Source of the DNA: Candidatus Symbiothrix sp.
GTDB lineage: Bacteria > Bacteroidota > Bacteroidia > Bacteroidales > Azobacteroidaceae
Length of the DNA stretch: 44,599 bases
NCBI GenBank assembly: GCA_031290435.1
Contig: JAITNQ010000077.1
Location: forward strand, 1 to 44,599
Direction: 5' to 3'
A model generated the notes under the pieces. That model saw only the letters and a list, made by a program, of their open reading frames with translations, had not been told where the DNA came from and did no database searches. The translations under genes and the position numbers were made by a program. Positions 19,313-26,569 of this stretch are shown here, piece by piece. Every line of letters begins with the position of its first letter. The first letter of the stretch is position 1.

Positions 19313-21259
19313 ATGAAAAATATAAATTTTAAAATCTTGTTTGGAGCACTTGTTATTGCCTTACTGGCAACTTCCTGTTCCGATATTTTGGAAGAAACGC
19401 CGCGTGATACCTATACGACGGAATATTTCAAAACAGATGAGGGTTTCCAGGGCGGCTTAGTTGCTCTTTATGCTCATACTCGCTATTTTTTTGGACAATA
19501 TTATTATGCTGCACAAGAAAATGGGACGGATGAATATACCTATGCACAAAGCGCCGACAACAACTTTAACGATACCGATATGTCGGGTGTCGGCTCCCTT
19601 ACCGCTTCAAGTAGCCGTTCTGACGCGCTTTGGAATCAAGCATTCTCTAACATCAATACTGCCAATGGAATTATTGAAATGGGTCTTGAAAATGGTAACT
19701 CCGAATCGTTGATTTCCGAAGCGCGTTTTTGGCGCGCATGGGATTATTTTGAACTGGTACAAACTTTTGGTGGTGTGCCGCTGGATTTAGGATCAGGAGA
19801 GTTGGCATTCAATACTGCCGCCGTACGCGTTGCAAAGCGGAATACCGTGCCTGAAGTTTATACCAAGGCTATTTTTCCCGATATGAAAACGGCTATTGAA
19901 AATCTTCCCGATGCAGGGCGTATAACCGGTGGCCTTACCAAAACGGCTGCCCGTCTGTATTTGGCAAAATCCTATCTGACTTATGGCTGGTGGTTACAAA
20001 ATCCGGGCAATATCCCGACTTATCCTGAAACGGCTCGTACAGACCCTGATGGACATGATGCTGCTTGGTATTTTCAGCAGGCTTACAATGTGGCTTTGGA
20101 TGGTATTAGCAATCCCGGTACTTTTGGCTTACTTGATAATTATTACGAAGTAAATGTCGGAAGGAATGACCGTAACAAAGAAATCGTTCTTTACAGCGAC
20201 CACGTACAGGATGAATATTACAATCAGGCAAGTTTGTCCTATTCCAATGGTACAGCTCCAGAAAGTTTTGCATCTTGGTTTGTTATGTGCAACACTGGAA
20301 ATATTCGCAGTTCGGTGGATGGTGTAACTTACGGAACTTCCTCTGTTCAGCGCGAGGCTGTACAATGGGGTGGCCGCCCATGGACTCGTATGGCTCCGCC
20401 TATCGAAGTATTTACCAATACTTTTGCAGATAAAACCAATGACAGCCGTTACGACGGTACATTTGCCACCGTTTTTCCGGGCAACTGGGGAAAAGGCGGT
20501 GTGGCTAATGAAACTTTGTACAATGCAAACGGTTTACCGGTGAGAAACGGCGAACCGGTTCTTACTTTCCTTGATGAAGAAAATCCGGATGTGGTTTATC
20601 CCAGTGGTAGTGGACCAAGTAATGTAGGTGGCGGCGTATTGCCGGGTAGAGCCGACTGGGTGATCAATCCAAGTGGTATCAGCCGCATTTACTATCCGGG
20701 CTTGTGGAAAACCGGCACATATCGTACTGACAATGGCAGTGGTTTGGGGCAACCTAACGGCGCTCTTACACGTCCGTGGAACATTGCCAAATTCTCTGAA
20801 CTCTATTTCATTGCTGCAGAAGCAGCCGTCAAAGGTGCAACAGGTAGTAGGACTGCACGCGAATTAATTAACGTGATTCGCGCTCGTGCCGGCGTATGGA
20901 AATATACTAACAACGGACAATACAGTAATGGAGGTAATAATACAAAAGTTGAAGACCATAGCGTTGCAATGACAGCAGCTACACCTGCTACAATAGATAT
21001 TAATTATATTTTGGCAGAACGTAGCCGTGAATACTACGGAGAAGGCTATCGTTGGTTGGATTTAGTGCGCACACAAAAATGGGCTGAAATTGCAAAAACA
21101 TACACCATTTGTGGCAGTGCAGCAGGCAACCATACGCCGGTGACAGTTACCCGTACTATTCAACCCTATCATTATCTGCGTCCTATTTCACAAGGACAGT
21201 TAAATAGTATGACTATGACGGATGACGAAAAGAAAGCTTTCCAGAATCCGGGATATTGA
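19313..21259 (+). CDS. SusD-like surface lipoprotein 2
   Basis: The protein has 648 residues, long for a SusD. The lipobox is LLATSCSD (Cys about residue 22). The N-terminal part has SDILEETPRDTYTTEYFKTD and the long C-terminal RagB/SusD part has ELYFIAAEAAVKGATG, then LINVIRARAG and ILAERSREYYGEGYRWLDLV. It lies 28 bases after its SusC partner. A terminator follows at 21307, so it is the last gene of the locus. Confidence 0.92.
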   Translation: MKNINFKILFGALVIALLATSCSDILEETPRDTYTTEYFKTDEGFQGGLVALYAHTRYFFGQYYYAAQENGTDEYTYAQSADNNFNDTDMSGVGSLTASSSRSDALWNQAFSNINTANGIIEMGLENGNSESLISEARFWRAWDYFELVQTFGGVPLDLGSGELAFNTAAVRVAKRNTVPEVYTKAIFPDMKTAIENLPDAGRITGGLTKTAARLYLAKSYLTYGWWLQNPGNIPTYPETARTDPDGHDAAWYFQQAYNVALDGISNPGTFGLLDNYYEVNVGRNDRNKEIVLYSDHVQDEYYNQASLSYSNGTAPESFASWFVMCNTGNIRSSVDGVTYGTSSVQREAVQWGGRPWTRMAPPIEVFTNTFADKTNDSRYDGTFATVFPGNWGKGGVANETLYNANGLPVRNGEPVLTFLDEENPDVVYPSGSGPSNVGGGVLPGRADWVINPSGISRIYYPGLWKTGTYRTDNGSGLGQPNGALTRPWNIAKFSELYFIAAEAAVKGATGSRTARELINVIRARAGVWKYTNNGQYSNGGNNTKVEDHSVAMTAATPATIDINYILAERSREYYGEGYRWLDLVRTQKWAEIAKTYTICGSAAGNHTPVTVTRTIQPYHYLRPISQGQLNSMTMTDDEKKAFQNPGY

Positions 21260-21306
21260 TGGTTATAAATGAAAATTAGTTTTTAAGTTTTAGGTTATCA
21301 TTCAAC

Positions 21307-21344
21307 AAAAAGGAGTTGTTGATGAAAATGGACAACTCCTTTTT
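21307..21344 (+). terminator. Terminator of the xylan operon
   Basis: AAAAAGGAGTTGT (21307-21319) pairs with ACAACTCCTTTTT (21332-21344) over 13 bp with a 12-base loop. It ends in a T run and lies 48 bases after the last susD stop. Confidence 0.85.
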
Positions 21345-21348
21345 AAAT

Positions 21349-21418
21349 CTCACGCTCAGCGTGCCTCTTTCGCTACGCCGGGTTAAAAGCAAGGCTCCAG
21401 CCTTGCATAAAAGCGAAC
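21349..21418 (+). repeat. REP-like hairpin element, copy 1
   Basis: From 21371 to 21406 this is base-for-base the same as 23350-23385 (36 bases). It contains the palindromic core GCAAGGCTCCAGCCTTGC. The preceding hairpin (21352-21380) is imperfect here and perfect in copy 3. A 19-codon frame at 21424-21483 follows but looks fortuitous. Confidence 0.8.
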
Positions 21419-21529
21419 GAAAAATGAAGAAAGATGAATACAAAAAGGTAACAGAAGAATTGATGCCAGCCGACCGTTTCTAAAATCATCGTTCGAGATG
21501 CTCATAACGTCGAAAACGACTTTTTTAAC

Positions 21530-21780
21530 TTCGAATTGGATATTCGGAAGTACTAAAATGGTGTTCGGAAGTATTAAAAATTGATGTTCGGAACCTCAAA
21601 ATCGGCGTTCGGAAGCGCTCAATCGAAGTTCAAAACATCAAAAACGATGTTCGGAAGTATTAAAAAACGATGTTCGGAATATCAAAATCAAGGTTTTGAA
21701 GTACTAAAACGAGGTTTATAAGTACTAAAGCGAGATTCATAAGTACTAAAACGAGGTTTTGAAGTACTAAATCGGCGTTT
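21530..21780. repeat. Degenerate 21-bp tandem repeat (about 11-12 units)
   Basis: Units of the form CGATGTTCGGAAGTACTAAAA follow each other with mostly 21-base spacing (occasional 22 or 23). They drift from GTTCGGAAGTATTAAAAA on the left to GTTTTGAAGTACTAAAA on the right. Because 21 is a multiple of three, each strand shows heptad-like peptides (minus strand NLVLVLQ-type), but no frame has a credible start or family, so I do not call a gene. The stretch between the xylan terminator and the RHS fragment holds only this repeat and the REP-like copies on each side. Confidence 0.75.
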
Positions 21781-21781
21781 T

Positions 21782-21818
21782 GTAAGGCTGTAGCCTTGCT
21801 TTTAGCCTTGCGCTCGGA
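21782..21818 (-). repeat. REP-like hairpin element, copy 2 (inverted)
   Basis: Read on the minus strand, this contains GCTAAAAGCAAGGCTACAGC followed by CTTAC, which matches GTTAAAAGCAAGGCTCCAGC of copies 1 and 3 with few changes. It abuts the open RHS frame and is inverted relative to the other two copies. Confidence 0.6.
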
Positions 21819-22867
21819 GTAGTTTCTTACGACGCCATGGACACAAAGCTGCAAACAATACATCGGACGGTTGCCAACAACCTGAATGTCCCGATGGGGT
21901 TTATGAAAACGGAAACCTGAAATTCCTGCTGAACGAAGAAGGCTACACCACCGGTAGCGGGAACGACCGTTTGTACCATTATTACCTGAAAGACCATTTG
22001 GGTAATAACAAGGGCGTAACATCTGCGCCCATAAGCGGAACACTGCTTTATGTAGATCAGATTACCGAATACTATCCGTTTGGTTTGCCGATTTATTCAC
22101 AATCCATCTCTCAGGAAATGCAGCCCTACAAGTTCGGCGGAAAGGAATTAGATGAGATGCACGGCCTGAATTGGTACGACCAGGGCGCCCGGTCTTTCGA
22201 TGCGATTGTTCCGCGAACGCCTACGATGGATCCGCTGGCGGAGAAGTATTATAGTAGTAGTCCTTATGCTTTGTTTGGGAATAATCCGGTGCGGTATGTG
22301 GATCCGGATGGTCGAAGCCCTCTTTCTGCTCTGAGAGGCGTTCGCAATGCATATAAGTTTTATAGATATCAAAGAGCTGCGCAAGCTATAAGAACAGCAC
22401 AAGCAACTAATGCAGCGCTCGGAGCGACAGCAGCAGCGTCATCAGTAGTCGTATACAATCATTATGTAGATGGAGACAAATCAGCAGAAGTATTGCAAGC
22501 ATTGACAAGAGGTGTTAATTTAGATCAGTCAATGACTCAAAATGCAACGGCGACTACTCGGGAACAAAGGAATGAACAGGATAAAAGAGGAAGAAAAGCA
22601 CAAGCGGAACAAGATAAACAGCAGGCTAATGTACAGCAGAAAGTAATAAACGGAGGCCATAATCCTCAAGATTCAGGAGGTGATTTTAATCCAAATAATC
22701 CAGATCCCAATAAAGGGGTAAAAGTAGTAGCGGGCGTTGTTGCAGTAGGAGTAGGACTTGAACAAATAGAAACAAATGGAGATTCAAAGCAGAATCCCAC
22801 TCCACAACCGCGAATTCCACCCGAACCAAGTTTATGGGATCGCATTAAAGACTTTCTTAATTTTTAA
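21806..22867 (+). pseudogene. RHS tip: C-terminal core and variable domain without N-terminus
   Basis: The frame is open from the stop at 21803 to 22867 with no ATG in the RHS part; the first possible start is TTG at 21971. RHS-like residues begin near VYENGNLKFLLNEEGY (from 21899), then YHYYLKDHLGNN, ITEYYPFGLPI, GGKELDEMHGLNWYDQGARS, MDPLAEKYYSSSPYALFGNN and the core end YVDPDG. So this is the last 140 residues of an RHS core, joined to a variable domain of about 180 residues: Ala-rich helices, a Lys/Gln/Glu-rich stretch, then a Pro/Asn-rich linker and SLWDRIKDFLNF. In whole RHS proteins this last part is usually a toxin. I do not recognise the toxin family. The N-terminal 1000 or so residues expected of a full RHS are absent. 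It may be a silent cassette or a decayed gene. Confidence 0.75.
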
Positions 22868-22868
22868 T

Positions 22869-23054
22869 ATGAAATACTTCAAATTTTTAAAAAAACTTAG
22901 CAACATCTTGTTCATTCCTCTTTTGGTTTTGCTAGTATGCTTACTGATATTTAATGACACATTAAATTCTTTTAAATATGTACAATTGCTGAGATATTTA
23001 TTAGTGTCTATGGGAATAATTGTTATTATAGGAGCTTTAATAAGTAATAAATAA
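22869..23054 (+). CDS. Small two-helix membrane protein, possible RHS immunity protein A
   Basis: The 61-residue protein starts one base after the RHS stop codon. It has two hydrophobic helices (about residues 11-28, IPLLVLLVCLLIF, and 43-58, LLVSMGIIVIIGALI) with Lys-rich ends. The frame is open further upstream inside the RHS gene, but the ATG at 22869 gives a sensible protein. One sampled 60-base line in it has 14 G+C, far below the neighbours. No family was recognised. Its place directly after a variable RHS tip is where immunity genes sit. Confidence 0.6.
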   Translation: MKYFKFLKKLSNILFIPLLVLLVCLLIFNDTLNSFKYVQLLRYLLVSMGIIVIIGALISNK

Positions 23055-23260
23055 TGAAAAAAATAATTAGATTTATTCTGTATCATTCTTATGATATACT
23101 AATATTTATATTTTTGATATATTTGGTAATTTATGATTGGGGTAAACTTGATAAATTATTACCTATATATAGCTATATATTGGTACTGTTATTAGGAATT
23201 ATAATTGGTTTTTGGCTTTCAAAAAAAATCAATTTGTTAATTAATAACTATAAAAAATAA
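23054..23260 (+). CDS. Small two-helix membrane protein, possible RHS immunity protein B
   Basis: The 68-residue protein begins at an ATG that shares one base with the stop of the preceding gene (TAATG), so translation is probably coupled. It has two membrane segments (ILIFIFLIYLVIY at about 15-27; YSYILVLLLGIIIGFWL at about 39-55) and a basic C-terminus, KKINLLINNYKK. The gene is very AT-rich. No family was recognised. Together with the previous gene it could form a membrane complex protecting against a membrane-acting toxin; this is inference from position only. Confidence 0.6.
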   Translation: MKKIIRFILYHSYDILIFIFLIYLVIYDWGKLDKLLPIYSYILVLLLGIIIGFWLSKKINLLINNYKK

Positions 23261-23333
23261 AAATATTCCAAATTTAATGAAAGGATAAAAATATGTACGG
23301 ACACAGCACAGAAAATACTTACGACCTCACGCT

Positions 23334-23385
23334 CGGCGTAGCGTCTTTTCGCTACGCCGGGTTAAAAGCAAGGCTCCAGCCTTGC
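23334..23385 (+). repeat. REP-like double-hairpin element, copy 3
   Basis: CGGCGTAGCG (23334-23343) pairs perfectly with CGCTACGCCG (23350-23359) around TCTTTT. A second palindrome, GCAAGGCTCCAGCCTTGC, follows at 23368-23385. The last 36 bases equal copy 1. It lies downstream of the RHS/membrane-protein cassette, so copies 2 and 3 bracket that cassette in inverted orientation. Confidence 0.8.
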
Positions 23386-23680
23386 CATAAAAAAGAACAA
23401 AAATGATGAGTAAAAATAAAATGATGCATGCAGAAATGTTAAAAGAAGCCCTGCTATTATCAGGCTAAAAATAAGGGAATAAGGTTACATTCGCAGAGAA
23501 TTGTCCTTTGCTACTAAGGTTGTTTTTGTAGGAGAAAGACACTAAATAAATTTGAGCAAACAAATCTTTGTCGGCAAAATCCTTACTTTTTATCCCCAGA
23601 AACGTTTCTTGTGGGAACTTTTTAAGTCTTCAAATGCACCCCCATAGAAAAGCGCCATTTAAAAATTCCAAAAAAAATAT
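23386..23680. other. Intergenic stretch before metA, no gene seen
   Basis: This holds a 21-codon frame at 23406-23468 with no recognisable content and a small palindrome AGAAACGTTTCT near 23600. No riboswitch fold was recognised upstream of the metA promoter, and there would be no room between promoter and start for one. Confidence 0.5.
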
Positions 23681-23688
23681 TACCTTTG
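23681..23688 (+). promoter_or_regulatory. -7 box for metA
   Basis: TACCTTTG is an exact match to TAnnTTTG, 25 bases before the ATG. The TTTG box is not clear. The leader is at most about 20 bases. Confidence 0.6.
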
Positions 23689-23713
23689 CGGACTCAATAA
23701 ATACAATTGACCT

Positions 23714-24655
23714 ATGCCACTAAATATACCTCATAATTTACCGGCAGTAGAGATACTTAAAAAAGAAAATATTTTTGTAATGGACGATTTACGTGCTTCT
23801 ACGCAGGATATTCGTCCTTTGAAAGTCGCTTTGCTGAATCTTATGCCGGTGAAGATTGTTACGGAAACCGATTTTGTGCGTCTGCTTTCCAACAGTCCGC
23901 TTCAGGTGGAAGTGGATCTTCTGAAAATGAAAACGCATGATAGTAAGAATACGCCCCAAGCGCATTTATCTGCGTTTTATAAAAATTTCGAAGACATTCG
24001 TAAAAATAATTACGATGGCATGATTATCACCGGTGCACCGGTAGAACTGCTTGATTATGAATCCGTCAATTATTGGGAAGAGTTGACCGAGATATTCGAT
24101 TGGGCAGCCCAACATGTCACTTCTACTTTGTATATCTGTTGGGCGGCGCAAGCAGGTTTGTATCACTTTCACCGTATACCGAAATATCCCCTCGAACGGA
24201 AAATGTTCGGCGTCTTCAAACATTCGCTGACCGACCCGAATATCTCCCTGTTCCGCGGATTCGATGATGAATTCTATGTGCCGCACAGTCGGCATACCGA
24301 AATACGCCGGGAAGATATTCTCCGGACGCCCGGCCTGCATCTCCTTTCCGAATCGGCCGAATCGGGCGTCCATATTGTCATGTCGCGAGGAGGTCGCGAA
24401 ATTTTTATTACCGGCCACTCGGAATATGCGCCTATTACGCTGCATAACGAATATTACCGCGACCTGAACAAAGGATTGCCCATTGATATTCCCTGCAATT
24501 ATTACGAAAACAATATCGCCGATAAAAAAGGTATCAAGGTGCATTGGCGCGCCCACGCTCACTTGCTGTTCAAAAACTGGCTAAACTACTACGTATACCA
24601 GGCAACGCCTTTCAATCCGGAAGAAATTGCGTCTTTGGGAAAATTGGATACTTGA
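23714..24655 (+). CDS. metAA: Homoserine O-acyltransferase of the MetA family, acetyl-CoA type predicted
   Basis: The enzyme activates homoserine for methionine synthesis. It has 313 residues, normal for the family. The catalytic triad is in place: Cys142 in LYICWAAQAG, His235 and Glu237 in TGHSEY. Residue 111 is Glu, in TGAPVELLDY. In studied enzymes Gly111 (E. coli) goes with succinyl-CoA and Glu111 (Bacillus cereus) with acetyl-CoA, so despite the MetA fold the product is predicted to be O-acetylhomoserine. The ATG at 23714 gives MPLNIPHNLPAVEILKKENI, the usual start of the family. The metY-like gene at 35307-36551 would use the product. Confidence 0.93.
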   Translation: MPLNIPHNLPAVEILKKENIFVMDDLRASTQDIRPLKVALLNLMPVKIVTETDFVRLLSNSPLQVEVDLLKMKTHDSKNTPQAHLSAFYKNFEDIRKNNYDGMIITGAPVELLDYESVNYWEELTEIFDWAAQHVTSTLYICWAAQAGLYHFHRIPKYPLERKMFGVFKHSLTDPNISLFRGFDDEFYVPHSRHTEIRREDILRTPGLHLLSESAESGVHIVMSRGGREIFITGHSEYAPITLHNEYYRDLNKGLPIDIPCNYYENNIADKKGIKVHWRAHAHLLFKNWLNYYVYQATPFNPEEIASLGKLDT

Positions 24656-24738
24656 GTGAATAACTGAGTGAATGAATAACTGAATAATTGAATAATTGAA
24701 TAATTGAATAATTGAGTAATTGAATAATTGAGTAATTG
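24656..24738 (+). repeat. 9-bp tandem repeat (AATAATTGA type)
   Basis: Variants of GAATAATT/GAGTAATT repeat with 9-base spacing across the whole gap between metA and the next gene. The repeat runs into the start region of the U32 gene, whose first possible codon (TTG 24728) lies inside it. Confidence 0.85.
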
Positions 24739-24739
24739 G

Positions 24740-26569
24740 GTGAAGTTAGCGAGAAAAATAGAATTGTTGTCTCCGGCAGGCAACTTGGAAGCCGGGATTG
24801 AGGCGGTTAATCACGGGGCGGATGCTGTTTATATCGGTGCGCCGCGTTTCAGCGCACGGGCTGCCGCAGGAAATTCTTTAGACGATATACGGAAACTGAC
24901 GGAATACGCCCATACGTATTGGGCTAAAGTTTATGTCGCTTTGAACACAATTCTGTATGATTCCGAATTTAAGGAGGTAGAAAAAATGATTGGTGAATTT
25001 TACGCCATGGGGGTAGACGCCCTGATTATTCAGGATATGGGTATCCTGAATCTTGACCTCCCACCCATCCCCTTGCATGCCAGCACACAATGCGACAACC
25101 GCAATATCGAAAAAATCCGCTTTCTGGAAGATGTCGGCTTCTCCCAAGCTGTTCTGGCGCGTGAACTTTCCCTGCAAGAAATCAGCGAAATTGCCGGAGA
25201 GACAAAAATAAACCTTGAAGTTTTCATTCATGGCGCCTTGTGTGTATCCTATAGTGGGCAATGTTATATCAGTCAATCTTTTGCGGGCAGGAGCGCCAAT
25301 CGCGGCGAATGCGCTCAGTTCTGTCGTTTACCCTACACCCTTATAGATGCTTCGGGTAAGGTTTTGGCACAAAACAAACACCTTTTGTCCCTGAAAGACC
25401 TGAACCGCTCGGAACAGCTCGAAGAACTGTTGGATGCAGGCGTTTCCTCCCTGAAAATCGAAGGCCGCCTGAAAGAAACGTCATACGTAAAAAATATTAC
25501 GGCCTGGTACCGGCAAAAATTGGACGCTATCTTCGAAAAAAGACCGGAGTATACCCGCGCTTCATCCGGCAGAAGCGTTCCGTTTTTTGTGCCGGACCCG
25601 CAAAAAAGTTTCAACCGTGGGTTCACTTCCTATTTCCTCCACGGAAGAGACAAGGATTCGGCATCGCCCCTTACACCCAAATCGCAAGGCGAACCGGTGG
25701 GGAACGTAAAGGATTTGAATCGCAATTATTTTACCATTTCCGGGCAAAAAATCCTGCACAACGGCGATGGTTTGTGCTTTATCAATGAGCGAAAAGAATT
25801 GCAAGGCTTCCGGGTGAACCGCGTTGAAGGGAATCGTATTTTCCCGGCCGAAATGCCGGTTTTGCGTTCCGGTGTATCGCTTTTTCGCAATTACGACCAT
25901 GAATTTGAAAAAACCTTGTCGAAAAATTCGGCCGAAAGAAAAATCGGATTGGTTTTCGACTTGGAAGAAAACAATTTTGGTTTTACCCTGACTGCTACCG
26001 ATGAAGACGATTGCCGGGCAAGTGTGACAACTGTTTTTCCGAAAGAAGAGGCACAAAAAGACGCCAAAGAAAATAGCCGACAGCAGCTATCCAAATTAGG
26101 CAACACCCCTTTTGAATTGGAAAAACTGAACTTCTCACTTCAAGGCAACCGGTTTATACCTTCCTCCGTCTTGAGCGAACTGAAACGACAGACGGTAAAA
26201 CGCTTGCTGTCTGCACGAAAGATTGCTTATTTCCGCAAACCGCCCGCCCGTATTTTGCCAAACCAACAGCCCCTTGCAACTTCCCTGAGCTATCTGGCCA
26301 ATGTAGCCAATTCCCATGCAAAAGCTTTTTATGTCAGCCGCGGTGGTATCAAGGACATAGCGCCCGCTTTCGAAATCCAAGCGGCAGAAAATGTTCCGCT
26401 GATGTTCATTAAACATTGCATACTCTATCAATCAGGACGTTGCAAGAAAGATATTTCGGCGATCCGGGATTACAAGGAACCGCTCTATCTGCTCTCCGGT
26501 AAAAACCGATTCGTGTTGCAATTCGACTGTAACAAATGCGAGATGCAAGTATTAGCTTCTCCCGAATAA
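24740..26569 (+). CDS. rlhA: U32 family protein, RlhA-like 23S rRNA C2501 hydroxylation protein
   Basis: The protein matches E. coli RlhA (YdcP) along its length: ELLSPAGNLEAGIEAVNHGADAV style start, VALNTILYDSEF, ALIIQDMGIL, LHASTQCDNRN, FIHGALCVSYSGQCYISQ, GRSANRGECAQFCRLPYTL, SLKIEGR, YVKNITAWYRQKLDAI, ASSGRS and the end FDCNKCEMQV. It is about 40 residues shorter than the E. coli protein at the C-terminus. RlhA is needed for 5-hydroxycytidine at C2501 of 23S rRNA; cysteines in GECAQFC and the terminal CNKC may bind a metal or Fe-S centre. The start is uncertain: a TAA is in frame at 24725, so it must be TTG 24728 or later; I use GTG 24740. The 3' end overlaps the convergent ygiQ-like gene by 18 bases. 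Confidence 0.88.
   Translation: MKLARKIELLSPAGNLEAGIEAVNHGADAVYIGAPRFSARAAAGNSLDDIRKLTEYAHTYWAKVYVALNTILYDSEFKEVEKMIGEFYAMGVDALIIQDMGILNLDLPPIPLHASTQCDNRNIEKIRFLEDVGFSQAVLARELSLQEISEIAGETKINLEVFIHGALCVSYSGQCYISQSFAGRSANRGECAQFCRLPYTLIDASGKVLAQNKHLLSLKDLNRSEQLEELLDAGVSSLKIEGRLKETSYVKNITAWYRQKLDAIFEKRPEYTRASSGRSVPFFVPDPQKSFNRGFTSYFLHGRDKDSASPLTPKSQGEPVGNVKDLNRNYFTISGQKILHNGDGLCFINERKELQGFRVNRVEGNRIFPAEMPVLRSGVSLFRNYDHEFEKTLSKNSAERKIGLVFDLEENNFGFTLTATDEDDCRASVTTVFPKEEAQKDAKENSRQQLSKLGNTPFELEKLNFSLQGNRFIPSSVLSELKRQTVKRLLSARKIAYFRKPPARILPNQQPLATSLSYLANVANSHAKAFYVSRGGIKDIAPAFEIQAAENVPLMFIKHCILYQSGRCKKDISAIRDYKEPLYLLSGKNRFVLQFDCNKCEMQVLASPE

Noticed and set aside
21530-21780. CRISPR array
   Set aside because: The units are adjacent and degenerate with no unique spacers, and no cas gene is in the window.
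21660-22043. Minus-strand 127-codon frame with heptad-like NLVLVLQ repeats
   Set aside because: The heptads follow from the 21-bp DNA repeat, and the rest lies opposite the RHS core.
21349-23385. Insertion sequence with these repeats as ends
   Set aside because: There is no transposase between the copies and no target-site duplication that I can see.
23386-23713. SAM riboswitch before metA
   Set aside because: The promoter box is 25 bases from the start, so there is no room in the transcript, and no fold was recognised.
24589-24783. Minus-strand 64-codon frame with NYSITQLF-like repeats
   Set aside because: It is the translation of the 9-bp repeat and overlaps two real genes.
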